A DNA stretch of 64,000 nt from Plectrocnemia conspersa (GCA_009617715.1 VTFK01000008.1:1488001-1552000), one strand, 5' to 3'. Numbered from the stretch's first letter, positions 12,700 through 26,935 are shown. The notes: generated by a model from the letters alone, not told the origin. Program-made: numbers and translations.

Positions 12700-15600
12700 C
12701 TGCCCCCACCACCGCGGACCTCCTCGGAGTCGCGCCGAACGTCGAGGCCCACGCATGCGCATCTCAATATTTAACCCGCAGATTGCAACACTATAAAATT
12801 AAGGCCCCTACAGATGAAACATGGCAGAAAAGGTCCAAATTTGGAAAATAAATAAGAAAATATATTTCAGAATGATATTTACTTTTTATAACAGCCAGAT
12901 GATGGACACGGCAAAAAACAGAACGACCGGCCTTGACAATATATAATATAAGCCTCAGTGTATAATGGACTATAATAAATATACGAGGTGTTGATCGCGT
13001 CGATCAATAACTACCTAGTTACATATTATTTTGAAAAAACAATGGAATAAACAAAAAATGTTTTTTTATTTATTTATTTCAATGCGCATTGTTTTATTCG
13101 TTCAGTGTCTATCAAAATTTGAATCGTAACAGTAAAATTAAATTTAAAGATTTTATTTTGAGTAAGGCTAAATGATCTATCGATTCTGAAGACATTTCAC
13201 CATTTTCTACAACATCTTGCCATGCCCGTGCTGTCGATCCAGCAGATAGGCTTTCGGATAAGCTGTAAAACCATCAGTCAATAAAAATAAAAAGTGTGAA
13301 GATATATGTGAGAAGAAAATTCTGCACATGGAATAAGGAAAGATACAGCATACATGTGCAGAATCAGTGAAATTCCTCTTCATAATGACGAGTGTTTTTA
13401 TACGTATCAAAAAATATTAAAATAGATAAAAAAGTGTAAATAATAAAAATAAATATAAATAAGGATATAGTGTGGTTTAAAAGTGTAGTGATAAAAATAA
13501 ATGTGTACGTGCCAGTTGTAAGCAGAAAAAGGACTTCGAAAAATTTGGTGAGTGCAAATTATATTATATTATAAACGGATATTTTTTTATAAATTGCGTA
13601 TACAAAAATTATAGAAGCATTATAACATACATATTATTAAATTATATATAACTGGTTTGTAACTATTGCAACCATTTTCAATTTACACAAAATATTAGGA
13701 GCGAAAATACATATTTATTCGTTCATGATTTTACCCCTCAGAGATTCAAGCAATAGTATTTTTTTTTCAATTATTTTACAATAAACTAATATGTTGATAA
13801 TTAATACGAATTGTAGCTTTTTTCCCCTTGGTTTCTTAATCTGTGAATTATTGTTTTCAAAATGGCGAAGAAGTTTCAAAAAAACATACACCCGCTAAAA
13901 ATGTTCGTTAGCTAATGGATGATATATTTTGGAAGTTCTTTGATTACTGTGTTATCTATAAAGATTTTACTTTTTAATTACGCAATAAAATACAAAATTT
14001 TAAGTTTAAAAACTTTGTTGATTGAAGTATTATCAACCGGGATGATTTGATTGGATTGGTTTTATGTTTACTTAGGCAGACAGAAATATATTTCTGTTCA
14101 AGAAGTGTAACATAAAATTTTTTTTATACGAAATAAATAATTATGGTTCATACATTTCATTAAAAATATTCACGTGCCCCAAAATTGCATTGCTCTTTAC
14201 AAAAAAATGAAATATAATATAATTTATTTTTTATTTGATAGTACGTAGAAATAGTATCCATATCTAATTATCATATAGAGGCATACTCGATGGTATCTCA
14301 GTATTTTCTTAATAAAAGAAAACGCATGACGCAGGACTCATTTCTGAGTTCACGGCCACTAAACAATGTTCTTTAAGACTCGTATAAGAGTCTTCAGGCG
14401 TTAAGCTGTTAAAGACCAGTTTTTATCAAATATTTTTTTTAATGGATATGACTTATTTACAAATATTTAAATTTAAAAAATCAACCAATACGGGATTGTT
14501 AATTAGCTAATAAATAATAATAAACCTATTTCTACTTTTCACTCATCAACTGACCTCTTAGTTTTTTTTGCAACAGTTTGATATTTGAATAAACAAATAA
14601 TTTTAGTAAATAAATTTAATATTCGTATTAATTTAGTGTCAAACTTAAAAAAAATATATATTTGAATATATTGAATAATAAATTTTAAATACACAAGTTT
14701 TAATATAGTAATATATATTCTATCGTTAAATTGTCATTTAAACTTTATTCGAAAAAATTTAATCGATTTTTTTTGTAAAGGAATCACATTTTAAAATTTT
14801 TATGTTAAAATAAAATATGAATTTGAGTTACAAATTACAATTTGTATATATATACAGATCTATTACATATGTAACTGCTTGTATATACTTGTATATACAT
14901 ATGTAACTTCTACACAACCTTGTCTTTAAGATAGATAGATATTCAATATTATTGCTATTTTCTAAAACCTTTTTAAATGACTTGCTGATACAATTTTTAG
15001 TATTTTATTTTGTAATTTACTTGGGGATATGTTACAGTTAAAAAATGGTAATAGCGAATCATTTTACTATTAATAGTCCAATTACTAAATTTCGGCGTAA
15101 AATCTGTTACTCCATCAATAATTTTTTAAAACCATTTTTTTATCAGTCTCTGCCGACCGCTTGTCGAGAAAATCTGTGAATTTCAATACGTGGTTCTCAA
15201 TTTATAAAGTTTATTTTTAAATTTCAATAAGCTAAATAATTGTTTTTTATTACGACCGACCGTTCTAATAAATATAATAGAGAAATCAATAGTTGTGGGG
15301 ATAAAGAGTTATTTTTTACTATTAAAATGTGGCTAACGCCAATAATTATTTGACAAAGGATATTTGCGTTATTTTGTAAATCAGATTTTTTGGTTATTAC
15401 TTACAAAAAAATAACAATGACCTAATACTAAATTTACGAGACTAAGATTGATGGTGTCCTTTAATACTTAGACAAAAGATTCTGAGAGCATTAAATTCCG
15501 AATCGTGAAATTGTTGTTGGCGAATCAATTGTCAATTATAAGGGTAGAATATGCTTCATTGCATATAATCCGCAAAAACCATATACATATATAGGGAATC

Positions 15601-18600
15601 CGTGTGTATATTTTGACTGATTCACAAAGTAAATATATTAATTTATTTTTGCATTCTATAGCAATGCAAAGATTAAATAGGCAGAATGTTTTATTTTAAT
15701 CAAAAATAGCTCTGAAGTTGTATGATAGATTGTTGCAAAATATTTTACGCATGTTTAATTTTACACAATTATATTATTTGCTAATAATTTACATTCACAA
15801 AAATATTATTAAAATTGTATAGTTTTTTTTTGCACGCGCATAAAAAAATGAGTTGTTATGACTTTTTTGACAAATGTTCTGCAATATAATTAAAATGCAA
15901 CAAATATGTGCTACAACAAAAGTAACTTTATATATTCAATATTTTTTATTACAAACATATATTAAATTAATTTTAAATACCACACATAATCACGTGTGCT
16001 CGTAATTTTTTGTTTAATGTGTGAAGACCAAATATGCTATATAGACCAAATATGTTATATAATATATATACATAATTTGCTCCAGTATCGATCGTTAAGG
16101 TCGTATAAAAAAGAAAGCATTTTATTGGTAAAACTAAACAGTATACATTACCCTAACTAGAATATATTAACACGTGACCTTTCCCTGTCTATGTAATAAC
16201 AGATGAAACATCCAATCTGTCCCTATTTACGAATTAATACCCTCTTAACCCAGTGATAAGCTAAGGTCGTAATAAATACACAATGCAATGATAAATCCTA
16301 ACGTTTATCTACTGTCATTTATTAGTCGAATTATGAAAATATTACAGAATTCACTCGAAATTTAGGCCACCTTTGCGTTTATATATTACTACTAATGTAA
16401 AAACTTACTAAGTGCTCTACTAAAGGCAAAAACTCGAAATTAAAAAATCAACAAAACCTTATGACAGATTTTTTTGTGTTTCATAAAATTAAATTTATTT
16501 ATTATTTTTAATAATTTTACTAATATATTACAATAATAATTTATTTTTATTTTCAACAATATAACATTTTTATCTTTAAATAAAGCTCTTTTAGTCTAAT
16601 GGTACGTGGGATGTGTAAAAGTATTAACGCCCTCGCTGGAAAAGAGCTTACGAACCCTATTAGTTGGATGTGCACAAAAGCTCAGTTAATGGAAAATGAA
16701 GAGACTATCCTGGACACGAAGCTGGCCACAAAATCGAATTTCATAGTATCGTAGTTGAGCTATTATATCATAGCGAATTAAGTATGCATGCAAACTTCTA
16801 ATGGGAACCACGTAATATAATAACACGTCACAACTGAACACAATGCATCAAATAAACGATGAAACTTTCCATAATTTGCTTTAATTGAATTGTGAGTCAT
16901 TGAACTTTTTTTTATATTCTATTATTATTTACTCTGAATGAAAAACGAATGTGCTATATATTTAATATATAGATGGAAGGGATGATTGTGAATACTTAAG
17001 AGCGGTCAAATAGAAATTATTTATGTATGATACTAATTTAATTTTAAAACACTTTTACGATTTACTTTCAAAAAGTAAATATTTATAAAATAAAACATTA
17101 AATAAGTCACTTTTAAACATAAATATCAAGACTGAGAAAGTCGTACGTATTTACACGAGATGTATGTATATTGCTAATGACAAATTTAGTATACATATAT
17201 TTTTTGTTTGACAAATCTATATACTCGATGGTCAGTAGTTGAGATTTATGAATATAAATAAGGATTTAGTTTAACTTAACGCTTTTTACTTTATTATATT
17301 ATTTTAATTGTATAAGCGTAAAACAATTATTTTTATGTATTTTGTGTGTAGTATCAATTGATTTGTATCAAGTTTTTGTATTTTGTCAAGCTTAATTTAT
17401 TTTTTAGTATATAATATATATATGTACATATAATTTGTTTTGGTTAATTTTCGTTTTCTACTTAATAACTTAATAATATTTATAAAATATATTTTTAGAG
17501 CCTTTAGTAATTTAAGATTACTACTATTTAAAATATTGTGCTACCATGTAAGATTTTTTTTACATATAATAATATAAAGTTTGCACAATAAATCATTTAC
17601 GCACTTTCTTAACTGTTGATCTTTATTGTGAAGCATTCGAGTGAGATTTCATTACATTATAAAATTTATTAACGATCCTATAAAATCCGAAGTAAACACG
17701 CTCAAACTTTTTAATGAACAAAAACCGCCCGAGCAATATCCAAAGTTTCAATTGAAGATAGCACGATGATACACATTCTACTTCACACTCCTAGTATCGC
17801 CGAAAGCTCTTTCAAAGCTTTCACTTACTTAGAAACAAGCAGAATCTTTTTTTTAAGAAAGATTCCGCTGAGTAAAGCGCAATCGGAATGTATTTAAAGT
17901 TGACTTTTGCATTCTAAAACGAATTATTCAAATGACTACATTTCCAATATCCTCTACATGTGAACGTGACGTGTAAAGCTTATATAAAATTACTATTATA
18001 ATTCTTTGTGAGATAAGCAATTAATACCTTCGCTTTAATGGTATTATATATTAGTTTGAATTAAACACAAACTAATATTGCAAATACGTAGTAATAAAAG
18101 CGTCATATTTTCTGAGAAACAGTTTGCTATAAAAACTTGACGTCTGCGGAGAATGTTAAATATTATCCTATTAAAAGTTTTTAATAGCTGGAAAATAACG
18201 CAAAACTATCAAAAGACACAAAACAGTTTTATTATGAAATTTGTATTAAATAAAACAGTGCTAAAAAGGAAATAGAAAAACATTTTATAAAAAATAATAG
18301 GGGTGTTTATTTAATATTTATATTGTATATAAGTATATACATAGGAAAGATCAAGTTATCATATCATAATTAATGCTTTCTTTGTGGTTTATAAAGAAAA
18401 GCTTTTGTTTGCCGTAATGATAAAAATATTAAATTAATTTCAACCAAAATAGCCCATCGTACATAAAAATGTGTTATAAAGGAAAAGGGTTTTTAATATA
18501 CATATATTTTTTTTAGCAGGCCCAGCGTTTATGAATATTACATTTTTAGCGTTTAAGTATTTTAATTTCACGTAAATAATGAATATAATACAGGTTTATA

Positions 18601-19600
18601 AATATTATAAATTTTTAAAAACTCAATTACAAAATATTTCATCAATATTTTTTTTAAATTAACTTTTCTGATGTTATAAGAATGGCGATTAGAATTACTG
18701 GATGCGAGTTTTTCAGATTAATAAAATAAGGTTTAGTGCAGCGTTTTCTAAGCTTTTCTGGACCTCAGAGTAATCAGTGTTTTGTTGATTTTCTTGAACT
18801 TATTTCTCGACCCAATATATGTATACTACATAGTTAATATCATGATATAAAACATTATTTATATTTAAATAATCAGAAAAACCGCTTTAATAAATTTAAA
18901 TATAATTATTAATATTCTTACTTTTCTTACACTTAATCATTTTTATGATTTAAAAATATTGTTATTGTTATATTTGCACATTTAACCCTATTCTTACCTA
19001 AGATAACATCTTAAAAAAATGATTTTATAATTAAGCTTTAAATAATTTAAGTAGTGTATGACTTTATTATTATTCAATAAAAAGTTTTAATAAAAAATAT
19101 CATCCATAGCTATATACACAAACAAATATTTTTTTATTGTTTTAAAACAACAATTGCTATAAATGATCTATAAATGATCTGTATCTTTTTTTATTTTCGA
19201 ACAATCTGTGCAGAATCTGTAGGTTGAAGTTTTAACTTTTCTGTCAAAATCTAGATGTTGTTTGTGCATTAACGTAAGAAATGTCTCTTTTATTTTTTCG
19301 TTAAAACCAATTAAGTTTAATTTTGAATATTAAAATCATTCGAATGATTCTTATTTTAAACCATTGTTTAACAGAACCTTAAAACAAATTTGTATTTCAT
19401 GGCTGTTTTCCACTGCAGCTCGTCTAAAAAAATATCAGTAAATATTTTGAGTGAATCACTTTCTACTAAGATTATTTAAATCAATTGGAATAGAAAACTC
19501 TCCCCTCAGCAATAAAGTAAAATAAAACTTTTTGCTTTGATTGGTTAACCTTTATGCAAACAATTTTTTTTTGTAAAAGTATGCTAGCTTTTGTGGCATA
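12700..19600. other. AT-rich intron, no gene recognised
   Basis: No transposase, reverse transcriptase or conserved domain was seen on either strand. Minor items are a 7-bp-arm palindrome at 12993-13009 (TTGATCG CGT CGATCAA), a small hairpin around 14375-14394 (AAGACTC...GAGTCTT), short TACATATGTAA direct repeats near 14865-14912, and a 51-codon plus-strand frame at 16599-16754 (starts MVRGMCKSINALAGK) with more balanced composition than its flanks but no recognised homologue. Confidence 0.55.
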
Positions 19601-19604
19601 AAAC

Positions 19605-19812
19605 TGCAATCGCTAGGGGCAGAGCCTCAACGGCAGACCCTCTTGCTAATTTTTGCTATAAAGGCGCTAGATGTCTGATAAAACAGGCTCTAAAATAGCT
19701 CTCTGAGAAGTATCTGAGGCGCAATAAGAAATGTTCAGAGCCCCTGTGGAGCTTTTAGGGTAATTTAACTACAAACTGCTCTGAAACTCGTCTGCTCTAG
19801 CGGGAGTTTTAC
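19605..19812. repeat. Possible short inverted-repeat element
   Basis: A GC-richer patch in AT-rich DNA. CGCTAGGGGCAGAGCCTC near the left end faces the reverse complement CGCTAGAGCAGACGAG at the right end. The match is short and imperfect, so this is a candidate MITE only. Confidence 0.3.
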
Positions 19813-20541
19813 AGATATTTGTATCCATTCTTTTGCCAATTAACCATGTGATTGAAATTCCGCTTTTTTCACATTCACTACACTTAGATTTAAAAAAATA
19901 ACAAGGGTTATTTTTACGCAGAGCGGCAAATTTTTATATATTTTGTGTGTATAAATAAATATCTATAAATAATAATATTATTACTGAAATGTAAACATTT
20001 TACTTATAAACTTTTATTTACCTACATTAAAGGATATTAGGCCGTTGTCTATCGCACAATTTTTTTAATATAAGCTTCTATTTATATAATGAAAATACAA
20101 GGGTTAATTTGTCGCGACAATTTTTAATATTTTAAATTTAATAATGGTGATAAGTAATAAATAAAATAGATATCACTTTATGATATAAACTTAACTGACA
20201 CTTATATTATAATTCGTGTTACTCTTACGTAATCACGTACAATTGTAATTTCCGTATCAAACGTCAGAGGAAAACCAAACGCGCGAAGATAGGACTCACT
20301 CACTGTTTTGTTAATTTGGAACATTGTGCAGATCAAAAATAACATATGGCAACACAACACATCTTTGAAATGTTTTTTTGTGACTATTTAAAATAAGATG
20401 AAACTAGTTTTCATTCAAGATTAACTCCCATGAAAAGTAAAATTATGACATATTTTTAACGTACATAAAAACGGAATATGGAATGATATATTATTTTAAA
20501 AATCGAAAGAAGCATTTAAATCTTACAAGTTAAAGTAAAAT

Positions 20542-20832
20542 ATGATCAGCACAGTCGTAATTACAACGGCCTCGAGAACTGTTAAAAGAGTTGGGACCGC
20601 CATCTGGGCTACGCCCTTGATTAAGTGTACCATTAAAAGGCCCTCACGGCTCTTTTTACTTGTTTTTATAGCTTCTGCAGACACAATTTTGCAGTATAGC
20701 TACTATCTGTGCCCACAGTACCGCAGTCTCTTGGACACTGCACCCTTGATTGGCTGCATCATAATAATTATAGTTATGTATGTATGTATTTTGAAAACGA
20801 AAATATATAGCAATTTTAAACTTTCAATTTAA
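20542..20832. other. GC-richer block of unknown nature
   Basis: From about 20565 to 20760 the base composition rises sharply. Open frames run on the plus strand (96 codons, ending in a hydrophobic IIIIIVMYV run) and in pieces on the minus strand (for example PFNGTLNQG and AQMAVPTLLTVLEA). I recognise no domain in either. It could be a decayed exon-like insertion or part of an unknown repeat. Confidence 0.3.
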
Positions 20833-20886
20833 TTTAATTTATCATTACTATTATATACTTTAAATTCAGTAATTTAAAAGTTTTTA

Positions 20887-20917
20887 AGGTCTATATAAAA
20901 TCGTTTTATATAGACCT
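20887..20917. repeat. Perfect 14-bp-arm hairpin
   Basis: AGGTCTATATAAAA (20887-20900) and its exact reverse complement (20904-20917) are separated by TCG. Confidence 0.9.
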
Positions 20918-23849
20918 AATCGAGCAGCAAATTTATGTAGGTTTCAGTGATATTTAAGGATTTATATATAATATATGTATATGTATGTACATGTTTGAAT
21001 GTCTTTTGACCTATTTTAATTATAGACCCTTACTAAAACATTGGCATTTTTTGACCTTCTTTCATTCACCCACTATTTCCCTTTGATTATATTGTATTAA
21101 ATGCTGTACGTTTTCAATTTTGCTCAGTTGCAAGTGTGTATTGTATCGAATACAATTGGTTTCCAAATTTTTTAAGGTGTGCTCGAGGACCTTAAACTCT
21201 CTCAAAACCAAATGTTGTATGGAGGAAAAAGCATAAGTACGTAATTCAAACGCATTTGAATTGTTTTATTTCTGTATTATTTCTTTTGTATATATTATAA
21301 TATTGCCTTATCATAGCTTTGGCTTTGAGTAATGTTTTATTTTTTTATTGCTACTAAAAACCGCTTTGCAATCTATGTTTGTAATTAAAAAATAACGAAC
21401 TAATAAACTAATTATAGGTAAATTGCGTTATATGTTGTTAAAACCACTAGAAATAAATCAAATTATTATTTGATAAATATTTTTAATCTTGTTCCAGACC
21501 TCAATTAAAATTTTTCGTAATTTTAAAAGTTATGTTGATAGAATTAATAAGTTCGTCATTTTCAAGGTGGTAACAGTGAGGTAGGGTTTTTTAGGACCAG
21601 TAATCGCTCCGACGACTCCTTTGAACTTTTACGGACTCGACACCATTTTCTAAAAAAAAAATTTGCTATCAACACGCCGACTACTTTTGATTTATTTCTT
21701 ATCTCGGTAATATTAGAATACTTTTTTTAATTCGCCGCACGAAAACTTTTTTACTTTGCCACCTGATATCGCCGCTCGTTTCGTTTTATGTCAAGACAGG
21801 CGCCAAGCAAATGACATCTTGGCAAACTTAACCAGAGAAAGTGAAAAAGAGAGAGATAGTTTGTTTAAGAGTTTCGTCTCTCTCTAACCACAGATCTGCT
21901 TTCGTTTTTCTTTCCATTTTCGCCCGAAATAAGGGGCAATTTATTATGAAACTAGGGCTTATTAAAGACGGATTAGAAATTTTGATCCGTTAGCACGACA
22001 CGCGACTATGGTATTAATAATAATTCAAGCTAATTTGATGGGTTACAATTAGTTATCCTATCGACGGCTTATTATCATACCGTAATATGGTAAATTAATT
22101 TTGTTTGTTGTTCGTTGCAAATTTGTTTTAAATTATGCCAGACAACGGTTGAAATTGTGCAGTGGAAATTTTGTAGCTCAAATGCCGACATTATCAATAT
22201 TTAAAAGCGAAAACCTATATTGTAATTAATATGCAAGCTTGTGTGTGGCGGAAAATTTTGCGTTCACACCGTGAATTTTAACAGTGTTCAAAATGCTGAC
22301 GAGGTAAAGGATATTGCTGTGTTTGTAGAGTACGCAACAAAGAGCCGTGTGTAATAATAATTGGATAAGAAAAAATAATTTTTGAATATCACGTATTAAC
22401 GAAAAAAATATTTATTATATTCAACACAAACAATATGAACAATGAAAAATATTTAAAAGTGTTTATATTCGGTATCGTAATTTCAACCGAAGACATAAAA
22501 TGACAAAGATAGTAAAAAATGACAGTTGCCATCTATATTTTCTTTCTACTGAATTAAAACTATTATTTGACGATCAGTTAATTTAGCAATAAAATTATAA
22601 ACGTAGAATGTATTAATTTTACATCTGATAGAATTTTATGTATATTACATATTATTGTGTATTTTATTTACCTAATAGCTACTTGTACAATACAACTAAA
22701 AATATAAAGAAATTAAAATTTAACATAAATTAAAAAGAGTGTTTTAGTTCATATTTTATTGATAATTCTTTATTCAAGTTAAATAAATTATTTAAAATAA
22801 AAAAATGTGCCCGTAAATCTAAGGTTAAATATTTGTTTATTTCTACGGATTGTTCTATAAATATTAGTATATAAACTTACCCCTTCGTACAATATTTCCT
22901 AGGCAATCCACTCTTAAATTAGTTTATCTATTTTTAGTATCTAATCTACTTAAATCTTTGCTTCTGATTTAAATACTCTGGTAATATATAATTTTCTGAT
23001 TTATTTATAAATACTAAAACATTCATCGTCAATTTTTCTCGAATAATCTTTCAAAAATACTTCTAAAACTAGTAAATATATTTTTATTTAAAACTACCCT
23101 TATAGCAATATTTTGTAATCTTTGAAACATCATCTAGTCTAATATAATATTATTCTATTATAAATTGTATTTTTTATAATTAACAATTATCATAAATCTT
23201 ATCTTAGATATTTTTGACTATGTAAATACAATGTTCCTAAAATGTAATTTTAAATCAATAATTACTGTTTTTTAATTTTAATAATCCTTGATTTAAGTTA
23301 AGTAGGTTGTCCTTTTAACTTATCGACTACTCATCAGGATTTATATTAAAACCTTAACGCAGCAAAGTCATTGTTTGTGTAATTTTATTGCAAAAAAAAG
23401 CTCATGTAGTAAGAAATTTTGTTTAATTTATTTTACAGAACATATGTTGATAAAATAATTACTGTTACATGCATTGTCAACTTCATTACTATTAGTTGTG
23501 TGGCACATATATTTTAGCTAGCGATAATGATGCTATTTCTATTTGAAAAAAAAATCAGTCATATCATATATAAAAGTGACAAGATGTTTAGGTCATTTCC
23601 TTATTTAAGTTGTATATATGCTATGGAATTGTACAAAAAACGATATAAATTACCACAGCATCGAAAGAGATTGCGATTTTTCTGAATGTTTTTAGTCATG
23701 TGTTTAGTGATGTATATATTTAAGATTAAACTAGCTATGGTCAGTAAAGTAGAGATTCGTCATAGTCAACAATTATTAAAATATGTCACTGACTCTTAGA
23801 CTAAGTATTAGTCATTGTTTGTTGCAGTGCCTACTTTGAGGCTGAAATA
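20918..23849. other. AT-rich intron, no gene recognised
   Basis: Nothing identifiable on either strand. A GC-richer patch at about 21570-21910 contains AGAGAGAGA facing TCTCTCTCT (near 21850 and 21882), but no repeat family was recognised. Confidence 0.55.
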
Positions 23850-24055
23850 GCGTAGGCCATAGGCGCTGGTTAACTAAAAGGTACGGGTTCGGGTCCCCGC
23901 AGCACACTCAAATTTTTATAAATAAAAATTATTTAAATCTGACTCTAGACTTAAATTGACATTACTTGTAAATTATAATACACGATAGTCTATATTTAAT
24001 AATATAGATGTTATTGATTCTCAGACTTTCAGTCTGGTAATTTATTATTTTCCCA
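23850..24055 (+). mobile_element. tRNA-derived SINE, copy 1
   Basis: The head has a plausible pol III A box (TAGCGTAGGCCATAGG) and a clear B box (GGTTCGGGTCCCCGC). It is followed by GCACACTCAAATTTTTATAAATAAAAA, an AT-rich body, and a short hairpin CAGACTTTCAGTCTG before TTATTATTTT. The minus-strand copy at 33557-33735 has the same layout, including ACTCAAATTT after the head and the CAG..TTTCAGTCTG hairpin near the end. The head is too degenerate to be a working tRNA gene. Confidence 0.7.
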
Positions 24056-24185
24056 CCGACCTTTCTACGATGAAGAGTAATGTAATGGAAGCAACCGGCC
24101 AAGGACGGTCGTTTCATGTTAAAAAAAAACTGCTTCTTTTCTTCAAAAAACTTGCTGGCAATAAATCATAGTGGACTACAAGTTA

Positions 24186-24608
24186 TTTATGAACACCCTT
24201 AATTTTTTTGCATAAGCTGTTGGAGGTTTGGTGATTACTAAGCACAATTTTTTTCTATATTTTATCGGTGGACGATGTGCTCTGTGCCGCCCATCTCTCT
24301 TGTCATCTTTGACACCTTAACGGTCGTTTTTGAAACGCTTGTAGCATTCATGAACCTTTCGTTTTGATATAGCATCCTTGCGAAAATCATTTTTCAACGT
24401 TTACAACTCACTGCACTTTATGTCAATTTAAATGCAATTTTTTGTTGTGATTGTGAAAATATATTTTGTCAATACTTGGCTGTCAAACGCAAACTATGAG
24501 TCCAATATGGTAGACTATTGGCATGCGCCTCACAGACATATGAGCTCAATTGAAAACAAATAGCGAACGAAATGAAAAAAATGTCGTATTTTTTTATTAC
24601 ACCTCGTA
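24186..24608 (-). mobile_element. mariner-like transposon relic (5' TIR and N-terminal transposase)
   Basis: On the minus strand the element begins with TACGAGGTGTAATAAAAAAA (24608-24589), a mariner-type terminal repeat. Downstream, mixed frames give KRKVHECYKRFKNDR followed by VKDD.RDGR and STSSTD.I.KKIVL. This is the HTH/linker region of mariner transposases (typically [32 protein letters not shown]). The catalytic DD34D domain was not found, and stops and shifts occur. The 3' boundary is uncertain. Confidence 0.68.
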
Positions 24609-24609
24609 T

Positions 24610-26600
24610 TTGGTACGCTTCCGGTTTCTGCCGAAAATAAAAAAAGCTGCCTAGGTCGGTCTCTCATTAATGTATGTATGTATATACCACATACGCGAAA
24701 AGTAGAAATACGCGATAAACATTACCTCAATACTTTTTAAACCAGACATGTATAATATTGTGAAAAATCTGATTACATATTAAATATGTGCTAACAAAAA
24801 TAAAATTAGCATACTTTTTTTTTAATAATTTATTTTGTATCGCATTGCCCACTTTAAGAATTAAATTATTTATTATATGTTCTTCCACACAGCAACAGTA
24901 ACCTTTGATTATTTATAATTCATTATTTAAAACATAAATAGCATTTTATACAAATGATCATCAGCTTAAAAAATCATACTGTCACATTAAAATATAATTT
25001 ATTTTAAATACTTTAACCAATGAACAATTCATTGAACGTAAAATGCTGCTTTAAGACCGTTTAAAAATGTAATAATTTAGTTTAAGCTTAAAACTTTGCA
25101 TATACTTAACTTTATCAAAGAGACAATTAAGTTTGAAAAGACTTACGCGAGAAAGGAAATTGAGCAACTAAATTATAACTTTATTTATAGAAAATATATA
25201 TTTTTTCTTTAAAATATATTCATAATTGATAGTTAATTACGATAGAATACACTAATATGGTTTATTAATTTTAATAAACGAATAGTTGGAACACCTGTTT
25301 GAATGATTTTTGTATTCAATACAATAATTTTGTAATCATCATTGCGGAAGCCTAATTAGCGAACTCCTATTGGCAACGTATTAATTAGTGATGTTGTTTG
25401 GATGAGTGAATTGAGATGAATGAATCGCCTGCAATTGACGATAATTTGTGTGTAGCTAATATTTAACGAAACAAGTGTGTATTTTATATACATAGGTACG
25501 TATATTGTATACATGTTTGTATACAACATACGTACATATGCGTGAAAACTTTTCGTTTCGCTATTGAATTCTGCACGCGGAAAACGTCGAGTGGTCAAAT
25601 AGAATTTTTCAGTTAAGTTGAACGGTAAAGGGTTGGAAATTCGTTCAGTCAACATGCGAACACTCAAATAGTGGTAAACTGTTTCCTTTTTTGAAATAAG
25701 CAAGTAAATGTTATATAGTTTTATATAGAAAAATATTTATATTGATAATAAATTAAAACAAAGAGTATTTAAAAACATATATTTATTATCCATGTAAAAT
25801 TCCAATTGTGTTGGTTGCCAAAAACATTTTGGCGAAATATAACGGGACTCAAAGGACATAAACGCGATCTAAATCACGTAAATACAATATTTTTTAATAT
25901 CTTTATTTCGTATAAATAAACAATTTTCAATATTACGTGCTATATATAATTATTGAATAAAATAAAAATTAATATTTTCCGCTTATTTTAAAACCAGTAT
26001 TATTGTATTTATTATATTAATTTTGTAACTTTGTATAAAACTCTTAATTATTACTGAACTTGCTGCTAATAAACAACAAGTGTTTGGTCGTTACTTTTAT
26101 TTTATCATATCATAAGAAATAAGATGAAACTCTATATTAGATACATATTATTTTTGGTGAGCTCAAAGTATGTATACATTTTTATGATGTTATATATTTT
26201 ATTTTTTATTACAAAGCTATTATTATTGATAAACGAATTTAGTAGAAAATTATCTGATTTGCTTTAAAAGGCGTGTATTTTTCTATCGATGATTATAATA
26301 AATTAAAAATAATATTTTATGAATAATTAAATTTGTTTAAATTAAAAACGCAAATTACAATTTTTTGTAGCAAAGATATTTAATGAAAAACTTCTTGGAA
26401 AATAATAAAAAAAACTACGGTAAACAAAAAATATTATATATTATGTTATCAACTAAAATATTACAATTTTTTCTTAATTTATTTACAATATTTTTTGCAT
26501 GTAAAATAAACATTCCATTAGATGTCTCTCCATACATATTTATACTAAAAATAAGTTATTTTATTAAAAAATAATTTATTCCATGTCTTTCAGGTATGTC
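24610..26600. other. AT-rich intron, no gene recognised
   Basis: A 115-codon minus-strand frame at 25356-25703 has no recognisable domain and its codons look like AT-rich chance sequence. Nothing else was found. Confidence 0.5.
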
Positions 26601-26680
26601 AGATGGTCTAAAATTCAGATGATATACTGATATATCAGATAAATGATACCTGATGGTCTAAAATTTAGACCATTAGACTC
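26600..26680. repeat. Palindrome-rich short repeat cluster
   Basis: CAGATGGTCTAAAATTCAGA (from about 26609) is repeated with changes at 26651. The second copy forms a perfect palindrome, ATGGTCTAAA A TTTAGACCAT (26653-26673). GATATACTGATATATC lies between them. It sits next to the 3' side of a Jockey-like relic. Confidence 0.7.
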
Positions 26681-26693
26681 TTAATCATTTAAG

Positions 26694-26935
26694 TTGTCTG
26701 ATGTCGTCAAATCTATTCAGTCACTTCCATTGCCATTTGTTTGTATGGATTTTTAGTCTGTCTCTGTATGTCGTGTATTTATTTGTTATTTCGTCTTTTA
26801 CGGACTATATTTTAAGGTCATTATGTATTACGTCATTAGTAATATACCAGGAAGCATCGACTATAATTCGGAATACCTTAGTTTGGAATCTCTAAATGAT
26901 GGCGATGGTGGAAGCATATGTACTATTTTCAACCC
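26694..26935 (-). pseudogene. Jockey-like LINE ORF2 C-terminal relic
   Basis: The minus strand reads RFQTKVFRIIVDASWYITND, then VIHNDLKI and TTYRDRLKIHTNKW. This closely follows the ORF2 C-terminus of Jockey-clade LINEs (IQRFQNKVLRTIVNAPWYVPNDVIHRDLKI...Y..RL..HPN). Upstream, W.ENSTYASTIAII fits the WGTA..SNIEII segment with a stop. The reverse transcriptase core is absent, so the copy is 5'-truncated and decayed. Confidence 0.8.

Noticed and set aside
12132..12851. 239-codon plus-strand open frame, Arg/Pro/Ala-rich
   Set aside because: It is the antisense shadow of the GC-rich GPN2 pseudogene; high GC removes stop codons on both strands and the peptide has no domain.
23850..23925. Functional tRNA gene
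   Set aside because: A and B boxes are present, but no cloverleaf with a paired acceptor stem can be drawn, and the sequence recurs with the same AT-rich body at 33557, so it is a SINE.
23850..24608. SINE plus mariner as one composite element
   Set aside because: The pair also lies close together near 33300-33735, but the relative orientation differs (SINE + with mariner - at one site, both - at the other), so the association is probably coincidental.
25356..25703. 115-codon minus-strand frame as a gene
   Set aside because: No recognisable domain, no splice context, and composition expected for AT-rich chance frames.
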